Source of the DNA: Vitis vinifera
Taxonomy: Eukaryota > Streptophyta > Magnoliopsida > Vitales > Vitaceae
Length of the DNA: 64,000 nt
Assembly (NCBI RefSeq): GCF_030704535.1
Contig: NC_081812.1
Coordinates: 16,093,001 to 16,157,000 of the forward strand
Direction of reading: 5' to 3'
Shown: positions 13,901 to 25,900 of the stretch, piece by piece
Numbering within the stretch: the stretch's first letter is position 1
How the letters are laid out: the number at the start of each line of letters is the position of its first letter
Translations under genes and position numbers: made by a program
Notes under the pieces: model-generated
What the model saw: the letters and a program-made list of their open reading frames with translations, nothing else
Databases searched by the model: none
What the model was told of the DNA's origin: nothing

Positions 13901-16900
13901 TAAAGCAACTGTATACTATTTTTCTGGACTTGGTTGTAACCACATGTTTTCAAACCTAAACAGAGTTGGTCACCCCTTACATGAATTAGCATCTAGGATG
14001 ATCAAACAATGTTCAAAGGTCAATCTGGGGAGCACTTCTTGGAGACTTTGAGGGAACCTTTGCTCCTACTCGTTTGAATATAAAAATCTATCTAACCTCT
14101 TGCAAACAGGGAAAACTTGCATGTTTGACAATGTAAAAGACGCATTTCTAAGAGAAGGGTAGATTAATTCACTTTCTTTTATGAATCCATCAAAATCCCT
14201 CATCCTCGAGGTTAAACTAGCACCACCCGATGTTTCCAAGATTTTTCTTATGAGGTTAAAATCCCCACAACACACCATTTTGGATAAGTTAAACCAAAAG
14301 GGTCTTGTAGATCCATCCAGAAATCCTTCTTGAGATTGGAATTATTGGAGCTATAAACCAAGGTGAGTCAAAAAATCCCCTCTTCATCTGAATTCAGCTT
14401 AATTGTTACTGAAAAAGATCCTAGAAATGCCTGTTTTTTTTTTTTTTTTTGATAGACAACTCTAGAACTACCTTTGAGCAACCCACCCTTTGTTTCTAAC
14501 TTTAGGTACACTATCAATATTTATTTCATTACCATAAGACTCCTTAAAACTCACCAAAAAGGGAATGAAGCAAGCCACATGAAATAAGCCATAGAATGAA
14601 ATATAGGTATATCTAGTTTTGTACGCTACTAATATACGAAGGTGAAAAATACAAGCCTTTGCCCTAGTCATACCTTCACCCTGAGTTTCTTAGCTCTTTT
14701 AGTTACATGACGTTGAGAAAGCTCTCTACTTTGTTGGTCCTGACCACAAAAAATAAACATATAAATGAACTCAATATATTTTCTGATGAAGAATGATAAT
14801 GGTAAAGAAGCGGCTGCTCAATGAAAGAAATGATAAAAACAAAATACACATATCCATTTAACAGAGGAACTATGAAAGAAAATTAACATTCAACATGTCA
14901 TGTAAGCTTTGTCCAATCAGAGGTGCCTCATAAAAGAGACATGTTTCACCACCATCCACATAAATAAAAACAACCACCAGTTAACTTAAACTTCAAATGC
15001 TCAAGTACAGGTTCTATGTTGCATGGGTTATGCCTAGGTTATGGTTATGGTTATGTGTCTAGTTGTCTGATCCTTCACACCTACAAATTTTATGATATGA
15101 AGATTCAGCTAAAAAAAGATCTCAATAACAGGTATGAACATCCCATCAAAAAAATAACAGATACGAACAGTTGGATATGGCATAATAAAAAGGGGAAAAA
15201 AAGACAGTCCAATTAGAAATCAATCAAAGGCAAAGATATCTCTAATAAGAATTCCCAATCTTTTCTGTTGTATCTCTTATCTTTTATTTCTTATTCCTAG
15301 ATATTCTTATAAAATTAAAGTTCACTTTAATGCAAATATGAAATATCTACCAAGAAAGTCAGAAATAAAAAATAAATAATTCAATCAAAATCAAACAGAA
15401 AAAGCAAAGTCCGAGTGCCTAATAATGAGTGTAGTGTCAAACGATTGTGCCAGGTAAAGTTGGAGAGCCAGGGTAATATATCAAGGACCAAAAATTGATC
15501 ACTGACCAACTTTCTGAAACTCCACAACAGTTTGACACATCAACCAAACAAGGACTCAACCACCAGCTAAAAAGCTAGAACAAAGGAACAATTTAGGGAA
15601 AAAACTAATGATCTAAAAAACCCAAAACAGTTGGTTGAGCTTTTTGTGCTCTTTTTTTTTTCTTTTTTTCTTTTTTTCAGGTTATTCACATGAATTCTTT
15701 GATCATATAACATCATTTGAAGATGATCAGATCCACAAGCCAAGTTACATGAGCTTCAGAAGACAGGCTGGGTGCAGATGTGTTTAAGTATCAATATTAA
15801 CAATCAGTATGCCTGGGTTAAACTAAGATTTTTCTCATCTAAGTGAAGCTTCATTGATTGTATTCCAAAATTTAAAATAAAGCAAGAAACATTTTTATAC
15901 TGTCCAGGAAACACACCAGACCTGGATGACAGAGAAAAGACGAAAAGCGCGATCTTGACCAGCAGATAGAACATGCCTCCCATTGGCATAGAAACTGTAA
16001 AGGAAAAAAAAATCAAAATAAGAAAGGGAAGATAAGCAGGAATGCAACAAAAATCCCTGAACAAAAAGGCTGATAAAGGGAAAAAGACAAAAGACAAACA
16101 AAATAAAACATGACTCCACATATCAACCCAAACCAGGAGAAAAAAAGAACACTTTTACATACAGTTACCATTTGATGCTTGGATAATGTCCAAAACGAGA
16201 AAAATTAAAAATAAATAAATTAAAAAAAATAAACCCCACACACCAAACTTTTGTATCAAATGTTCTGAATGCTAAGATTTATTAAAGTATGAATCCTTCA
16301 AGACAATAAGCAAGGTAATGGAGATTCCTCAATTGTATTGATGATGGACATGATGCAATAAGGTCAAGGCTTGACACAGCACCCAAAAGGAGAGCATGAA
16401 CATATACCAGAATCAACCATGATCACCTTATGCAAAGTGGAGGAGCACTATGCCCACTTCTGAAGCGAAGAAGACGAGGATCCCCATCACTTGTGTCAAA
16501 AATCCACATCTGAAAGAAAATCTATGTCAAATATGCAATTTCATATTAGAACAAAGCAATACGAGTGATACATCATAGAAAATGTGAGATGAAGCTCATC
16601 AAAAATATAATGCAGTTCTTTATCAATAAATATATTAACATCTTGTCCACTTGCTTGTGTCCTTAAAATCAATAAAAATTAATTTGAATCATTAGCAAAG
16701 CCAATCTTTGCTTCCCTTAATCTACAAATGTAACTCACTAAAGCTGAGAAAATTGAGTAGACAAACAACCAAATCCCTCTTTTTCAGCTGGAGAAGCATG
16801 TAGAGAGTGTGCAGATGAGTGTAGTTTAGATGACTGAAAATTTTGGGTCTTTTTTCTTATCATGTATATATGAAAAAGCACAAAGAATGCAGAGTGATAA

Positions 16901-19900
16901 AAAAATGTCCTTGTCATAAGTGTGATTTGTGTCAGTTTCACAAAACCAAAAAGCATGCAGAGTTTGCAAAAAACAAAAAAAGCATTCTAGTCCCATCACA
17001 GCCTAACCCAGTCAGTCCAACAGGTGTACAAATAACTTGAGCCAAACAGAGGTTACATGCATAGAAGATGGGTTTGGGCCCATGTTGAGTTAGACCTCAG
17101 TGGACTCCAACTCGATTAGCCTAGGTAATAACCTAAGCAGGGATAGGGGAAACTAAAATTTTGGGATGATAGAATCATAGAAGTGACAAAACAAAATTGG
17201 CTACCATAATTCTAATTAACTATGGCAATAACACCATCTATTGCAAGTTTGGAACTCTGTCTACATGTCAAAGTTATGGAGGGTGGAAAGTTCATTATCT
17301 GGATTATATAAACTAGCAGAAACTATCTAAGCTACTAAGTTGATGAAAAGGTGTTTTGCCCACTTAGTTAAGAAGACCACATTGATAGTACAACTATTTT
17401 GATGATAGATTACTAAGTTATAAACAACAACTAGTTTTATAATGCTTGGGAACAAATAAGACTTTGATGACAGACTATATGTTGATTTTAGGAACATACA
17501 TGAATCTTTCCCCCTTCTACAATGTTGATGTTGAATTCGTACTTCCCTTAAGTTAAAAAGGCAATGACATTGTTAAATTAAGTTTGCCCCTTAAATTTAT
17601 TCTCTCAAATCAATTTTATAAACATTGAATTAGAACTGGCCTTACTTTTATGGAGTTGTCTGCAGATGAACTCATCAGCACTGGCTCATTGGCAAAGAAA
17701 TGTAGAGAAATTATTGAACTATCGTGAGCCTCTCTTATGACTGATTGGAGCCTTCTTTTCTCTAGATTCCATATGCTTATAACACCAGATGAACCTCCAG
17801 ATGCTACAAGAGGTCGTCCATCTGAAAATCCAGAATTAACAATGGTAAGTATAAAAGTTCATCACTTCAGAAGCAGATAATGAAGAAAAGAAAGTTCCCT
17901 CAGCAGCATTAGGTCACTAATACATTGAAAGAAGCAATATTTAAAATCTTGAATTGCAGACTTACAGTAATGAATTTAATGATATCAATTCCACAACTAT
18001 AACAAGGAGTTCAAGAACAAAAAAACAAGTAAAGGGACACTACTCAATAAAATTGCTTGACAAGTAACATATTATCACTTAATTGACAAGCAAATTGATT
18101 CAATTTGTTATGGTTCAAGGTCTTACTCCAATGACAGGGGTTATTACTACAATGAATTCAAAATCTTAATTGAAGAGAAGGATGGGCCTTTAAGTGGAAC
18201 TTTAAATGGCGATGCAGGCTTGTTAGGGCTCAATTCTTCTGCAGAGAAGGTACAGGAGGGGCGTGTTCTTCTCGTGCGAGAAAGCAGAGGAGGGGACAGC
18301 TTTGGTGGATCTGTCAGGAGAAGACGGCAGGGTACAGCCTCAGCTGAGGAGGCACCCAAAGTCAAGCCGCCCCCTGGTCCCGATGTCCTATTCTTGCGTG
18401 AAGGGGGTAGCAAGCCTTTTTCCTATGGATTCGTTAACTTCTCGACTTGTGATTACAGACAAGGCTCTCGTGGCAGAGGTGAATAGGCTAACAGGGTCTT
18501 CTCCCCTTTCCTTAGGTCCGCAAAGCCCTAAATGTCAGCTGCTAAAGATGGTGCTGCAAGATGGCAGCATGCTGGATCACAAAGAAGGCTATGAAGGAAC
18601 CCTCTGGTATGGAGATGGTTGCCAAGGCTGAGGAGTTGGAACTTTCAAGGCATGTGGAATTTTGGGCCTTGGAGGGGGAGGATATTAATAGCCTTCCCAG
18701 CAGTTTTGCTGAGTTCAGTAAAAGTTTGGGGATGCCAATAGCAAGCTTTGAGAAGGAAATTTGTGCTCTAATCAGAAAATTGGAGTCAAGAAAAGGTCGT
18801 AGAGGGTAAGAAAACGTCTTCTTCCCGCTTCGAGAGGGAAATCCAAAAGCTAGAGTGTTCGGTTAACTATAATAGTTCTCCATTCACTACTAGGGAAAAG
18901 GGGAGTGGTACTAGGGTTTGAGGGAAAGGGGTGCTTTTGGTTGTAGGGTTTTTCTGTTGTTTTTGTTTTTTCTATTGGTTAGGGCAGCTTGTTGTTAGGG
19001 TGATGGGTATTTCTCCTCTTTTCATTCTTTGGCTTGCTTTTGGGCCTAATTTGTATACTTCATGTGCACTTTTTTGCGCCTTTTTGCATGCGCTTTAATT
19101 TATCTTTTCTTACCTATTAAAAAAAAAGATGGATATAGGTCTTGGATTGGATAAAACTGAAAACCAAAATTAGTCATCATATTTAATTGGTTTAACTACA
19201 TTCAAAAATAAAAATTTAAGTTTTAGATGCAATATTGGTCATAGAATTCAATTTGGTCACAAATTAACTTTGATTCTAAATGCTAGATTTTATAATGCTC
19301 TTCCTCTAAGGATTTGACATTGGATTGTGAAACTCTCTGGGACATTTTTCTTCATTTGATTTATTTCATTTAATATTTTAGAAAAATTTTATCCATATTT
19401 TATCCTTCTTTATTTGATTTAAGGTTTCATTAACTTTAGCAAAAAATTAATCCTTCTAATCTAAAAACAATTGAACACGTTAGAAATTATCCCAAAAGAC
19501 GACAACCCATAATACTACAAAGTCGTTGTTACTCTCTTTGATTTTTCTCAACCAAGGTTATCACATATTTAGGCTTTAATATTTTAACTACAATCGAGAT
19601 TTGTGGTCAATAACTCAATGCAAGCACCATAGGAGTAACATATGGAAGTTGCTTGCCAAATTCTTAGGTACGTAAAATTCAGTACCTAGGAAAGGAAGTT
19701 TGTTTAGAAAAAGTGAGAAAATGGATGTGGAAGTCTATATTGATGTAGATTGGGCTAGTTTTATCATTGTCTGGACATCCACTAGTGGGTATTGAACGTT
19801 TATTAGAGGCAATCTTGTCACATGGAGAAGCAAGAAACAATCAGTGGTAGCCAAATCTAGTGCCCAAGCCAAATTCAAATGAATGGCTCAAGGTATCCGT

Positions 19901-22900
19901 TAGCTACTTTGGATTAGGATGATGCTTTCTAATTTGGTAATGAACCTAGAAGGTCCTATGAAGTCATATTGCAACATCTAGTTAGTCATAAGCATTTGCC
20001 CATAATCCTATCCATCATGATTGAATTAAACATGTGGAAATAGATCATCATTTCCTCAAGGAAACTTTAGAGATTGGAGAGATTTGTACTTCCTATGTTG
20101 CTTTAAAGGGTCAACTTGCATATTTTCTCACAAAAGGATTGTTGAGTTCTACATTTCCCTTTGCTCTAGGCAAGGTTGGAATGGAAACCATTTTCAAACC
20201 AGCTTGAGGGGGAGTGTTGAAAGTCGTTCCCTATTTCAAGGGATTTTAGTTTCCTATTATAGTCCTTTCCTAATTGCATTGTTGTTGTACATATGCAGAC
20301 TAATATATAGGCTGTAAATTCTCCTAGAATAGTGGCTAGACTGATTTGATTGTTTCCTAGAATATTTTCATAGCGCTGTGTATGCATCCATAATGGAATC
20401 TCAACAATATTCGTATGAATGAAATTCAAATTTCTCCACAATAGTCACCCTTGCTACTTTGCCCCAAACAAATAGTTTTTGAAAGCACCCAAAGAATAAA
20501 TAAAGGGACAGCTATGAGAATCAACTAATACATAGTCAATATTTGACTGCAGATTTGAAATCATAATTAAAAAATTAAACAGCATAAATCATAATTTCTT
20601 GGACCTTACCAGTGCTAAAAGACAAGGCGGTCACAGCACCTCGTGTAGAGTGACTAAATGTAACTATCTCCTCATCATATCGAATGTTGTGAATGTGAAT
20701 AGTTCCATCAGCGCAGCCGACTGCAACAACATCTAGTGCAGGTGACGAAACACAACAACATATAGATGATTTCCAGCCTTTGAACTCATACAGCTTTTGT
20801 TTTGTGCTAATGTTCCAAAGTTGCAGAGAGCCTTCCTCGCTCCCAAGAATCACCTGCTCAAGTGCTTCTCAGTTACCTGATTATGCTATCACTATCTGAA
20901 GTTCACACCATATTTTCTTGAGAACAAAGACTAACAAATTACCTTGTTTAGGTAAGTATCTGGATGCATTATACAGCTTGGGCTGAACTTGTCTTCTAGC
21001 ATAACATGTCCGATTGGAGCAAGATTCTGTTGGATACCTTTAAATGCCCACATGAACATATTACCACCAACATCAATGCTGAGGATTTGCTCTCCAAACA
21101 GTAGCAACAAATTGACCTTGGCATTATGCCTACTCCAAGTTGCCACCTGTTACTCGAGCAGTTCAAATGCCTTATAAGTTAATTACTGATGTTGGAACCA
21201 ACACACCCACCACAATGCCACATCCCCCCCAAAAAAAAAAAAAACCAACCCCCCACCCCTTTTTTTGTGTTAATTCCTTTTTAAGCAAGAAGGTTCATGG
21301 ATGTGAAAGTAATCAGGTCCATTATGCCCAGACCGAAGTGTCTCTTTGTATGAGAAGCTGTCTGGAGAAAGATTCCCACCATTGAAGTTGATAAGAAGGG
21401 ATAAGATTCTAGACCTAGTGAATTAATGTCACTTAGGAAAGCAGAGTGAGGAGTTTGTCAATCACATCCTTACTCATTCTGTGTTGGCTCAAACTTTATG
21501 GGAGTTTTTTTCTCGATCTTTGGATTTTATAGGCAGATGCTTGCTCAAAGAGGGGCTCCTTTGTCAGTTAGGGCAATAGCTTTGTAAGAAGGATGAAGGA
21601 GAAGAGGAAACTTAAAAAATCTGCACCCCTATCTTTGTTCTTGTGTATCCAAGGGAGTGAATAGAAGGATCTTTTAAGGAGGAAACAGTCAGCATTGAAA
21701 TTGAACAATCTGAGTATTAAGCCTTTTTTTCAGTGGTCTAGAGTTGTTTGAGGAAGGGGAAATTTGATTTTCTTTTGGATTTCAATTGTAGGCTGTTGCT
21801 GGCCTGAGGTTACTGTTGGTGATTTTTAGGTCCTGTTTTCTTCCATTTCTGTTCTCTTGTTTCTTGGTTTTCCTTGTATACACCTTGCATCTTGTTTTCA
21901 ATATATTTTTGCTAAACAAAAGGCTTTAATGTGTCTTCTAGAATGAAAATAAAATTAAGAGTTTGCTGGAATTTCTGGACAGGGGAATTAGTGAATTTCA
22001 GTGTTAAGGTAATGGCATTAAAAGTAGGGTTGGGTAATAGTCAAGGAATAAAAGTCAGAAAAAATGCAGTTGAAGATGGCTTGGGTGTGTAATAGTGTGC
22101 AGAGCAGGAGAGAAAGTAAAACAACGAACAATAAGAAAGATTTAAACCTTATTCGTCATTTAAGCATGGTACATAAAGCTTTAGGCTCCATTTGGATCTT
22201 GGAAAGCTTGAGGGAAAGTATGAGGAGAATAAAATAGAAAGAAAAAATGGAAAGGGAAAAAAAGTTAAGTAAACAATACGTTAAACTCGATAAATTTTTC
22301 ATTTACACTTTTCTAAATTTATTTCTTTTTTTTTTTTCCTCCTTTATACGAAGAAGGAAGAATTTGAAAATTTAGAGATTTCTAAATAATTTCCATTATA
22401 TTTGGTTTTCCTTAATACTTTCCATGCTGAACCAAACAAGAGAATTTGGATTCCTTCCTTTATTTCCCCTTTCCATGATCTAAACAAAGCCTTAAGCATC
22501 ACTAAGATAGGGGTGAATGCCATCTTATAATGTATCCTATTATTGCCTCTAGACCAAAAGATTATAATTTTATTCATAATTAATTTACACCAGAACCCAA
22601 ATAATGACAAACATTTCTCTTGGACAAATCAATTGAGTACTAATAGAAAAATAACTTCTGCTACAAGCGATTAAGGAATATAACATAAGCAATGAAATGA
22701 AATAATATAAGTTTAAAATGTGAACATGAATGAAAAAAGGACGTTTACAAGGATCTCGCAGAAATTGATATTGTTCACACCAGAAGAAAATTAACATGAG
22801 AGCTTCTGGAAATGAAGGATTTCATTTTTTTTCTTTTTCTCTTGCTTCTTAGAATTGAAACTCCACAAACACCCAACCTTGTCTCACCTCAAACCCAAAA

Positions 22901-25900
22901 ATGCACATCCCCACCAGTCAAAGCACCAAAATAAGGAAAGAAAAAAAAAAAAAAAAAAGAGAGAGGAAGAAGCTTCATCCTGCTCCATCAGATCCCCCTT
23001 TCTGTTCTTGAAAAAACAAATGGTTAAGACATCTTCATTTTGCTTATTTCAAACCAAAAAAAAAAAACAGAAAAGAAAAAAATCCCCCTTTTTGTTCTTT
23101 GGTTATAACCCCTAAGAGTTAAGACATCTTCACCCCTGCACCAGGATGGTTTTGGCCCAATAATATTTCCTAAGAAACAACTTTTGATCATCTGGGACAT
23201 TTTTCTCCTGCTATCAATCACACTACTTTAAACTAACCAAAAAAAAAAAAAAAAAACCACCTTGTATTAACAAAAAGAACAACAATGTCACATGATATAA
23301 CACAAAGCAGAGAGGAAAAAAGGATACATTCTAGAAACACATAAAGCAAAAAAGAAAGATCAGCATGTCCACCCAAACATGTATTTGCAGCGTGTGATGA
23401 TAACATGGAGTTGGACAAGTGTTTCTTGCTCCAAATTGTATAAGAAAAATTGGTTCAAGCAAACTTCTCAGGATTTTAAGAATCAGGAAATTGCTACAAG
23501 AAAATTTTGTCAGCATAATGCGTAGAACATGTGCTTGGGTGTGCTTTCATGCATTTATGCAGAAATAAAATAAAGCTGTCTTTGAAAAAGCATAGTATTA
23601 AAACAAAAGCATAGCATATAAAATTGAGAATCAATTCATCATTAATCATAAGTTTAAGAAAGAAATAGCTTAAGAGCAGGTCATCTAACAAGAGGCTTAT
23701 TACACACTCTGCAGGTTTTAAAGCAAATATAAATGGAAATGTTTGCACATCTCTATATTGGTATAGATATGTGTGGACATGGTGACAAGACAATGTGTCA
23801 TAAAGCAATGTCCAAAATAACAGAGATTAGAGAAGCATACATAAAAAAGATGAATTAAATAAAGTCCCTCATTTACAAACCTGATGCGCACGCTTAAATA
23901 CTGCAATATCGTTCCCATATGCAGCAAATGTGTAGTCACGATAAGAAGCAAGAGCTCGAATCTTTTTTGGCAGTTGAGGACCTTCAATTTTCATATTAAA
24001 ATAAATGTGAGCTATCAAAACAGAGCCAAAAGCAAGAAAAGATAAATCTGTCAAGCCAATCAGCTATTGCCCAATAAATAAATGTACATATCATTATAAA
24101 CCAGCAGCAAAGAAGAAAATTCTACATACCCTATTAGACATCCTCAAAGTATTCAAATGGGAGTTTAATCAGTTTCTTTTCTGAAGTGTGTTACAAGAAA
24201 AGATGGCTCCAATTGTCCTGAACTAGAATTTAGTCCATTTCACTATTTCTTTTCAGTAAAAGATTGAAGGCCTCTAAACTTGCTATTTAACAGGTCAAAC
24301 AAGGAGAATGGTGAGTGATTTAATTTAGATGAATAAAATAGAGTGTAGGACTAAGGATTTTCAAGCAATAATTTCCAAGAAGAAGAGGAGCGAAGAAAGA
24401 AATGGTAAACTTATCTAACAAGGGCAAACCATAAAAAGTTTTTCATTAAAAATTCAATTCAATGGCTAAAATCTGAAAATTATGGCATCTTTTATTTAAA
24501 TTCTTCTAATAATAATTATCTTTCTTTATGTTTTGTAGAAGACTTGGGCAGTGTCAATGAGGAAGTTGATTTTCTGCTCCTTAATGATAGAGTTGGTTCA
24601 GAATTGGAGTCACTTCTTTTGTTGCCATTGGACTCCACTTCTTGAATAAGAGAACCATACAGAATATATTGGGAGGATGACATAGGAATTTTGTAAGGAA
24701 ATAGAAGAAAGGTGTTGGAGGGCAACCCTTTATGTTTTAAGTGGATCACTCCAAAAGTCAGGAAATGAACAAGCTTTTGAGAATAGGCCCTTTTCATCCT
24801 TACACAGCACGCATATTTGGATTGCACCCTGTTCTTGGCGCGTTAAATAAATTATTTATTAAAGTTTTGGAAAACATGAAGAAAGTGATAGCAAAAGTGG
24901 TGTCTTATTCCTAGAATGCTTTTGTGCAAGGAAGGCAAATCTTGGATGTGGCTCTAATTGCAAACGAGGCTACAGATTCAAGATTAAGGAGCCAAAGAAA
25001 GGGAGTGGTTCATAAGTTAGACATTGAGAAAGCCTACGAACATGTAAATCGGAACTTGATGTTGGCAATGTTGTGCAAAATGGGCTTTAGGCAAAAGTGG
25101 GTTCATTGGATTCAGTTTTGCATTTCAACAGAAAGGTTTTTGATCTTGGTAAATGGAACATTTTATGGTTTCTTTCAAAGTTCGAGGGATTTAAGACAAG
25201 GGGATCCTCTATCCCCTTATTTATTTGTGTCGCTGATGGAGGCGCTCGGTATTCTTTTGAGAAAGACAGGGCAGGGTCGCTTCATTTCAAGCTTCAAGGT
25301 TGGAGACAGAAGAGGAACAGGAGTAGAGATTTCCCAACTCCCATTTTCAGATGATACACTTCTTTTTTGTGAGCCTTCCTTAGACCAATAGAGTTACATG
25401 AGTTGGGTCCTATTTGGGTTTGAAGCTTCTTTAGGGTTGAAAAGTAATCTAGGCAAAAGAGAATTAATTCTAGTGAGGGTTGTCCCTAATGTCTCAAAGC
25501 TTGCATTTTTGTTGGGGTGTAGGGTTGGAAAGCTTCCAACTACATAGTTAGGTTAGCCCTTGGGAGCTACTTTCAAGTCTCTACCTGAGTGGGATGTGGT
25601 TAAGGAAAGGTTTCATAAAGGTTAGCTCTTTGAAAAAACAATACCTCTCAAAGGATGATAAATCCACTTTGCTTAAAAGTACTTTTTGTAGCTTCTCTAT
25701 TTATTTTATGTCTCTTTTTTCATTCCTCCAATGATGACTTTAAGATTAGAAAATATTTAGCAAGATTTCTCTTTTTTTTCTTTAGGTGGGAGGAACTCCC
25801 CTTAAACAATTGTTCATCCATTTGCAAAGATTAAAAATTCGGAGGGCTAGGCTTTAGAGTTATGACATCTCTTGATAGAGCCTTGCTTGGCAAATGGTGT

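Noticed and set aside
18147-18486. Overlapping open frames on both strands (up to 122 codons)
   Set aside because: They are shadows of a decayed LINE ORF1 region; composition and context do not support a separate gene.
24516-24827. 103-codon minus-strand frame ending in Ser/Lys-rich sequence
   Set aside because: Lies in UTP21 intron 2 next to a LINE, has no splice partner in the UTP21 frame and no recognised domain.
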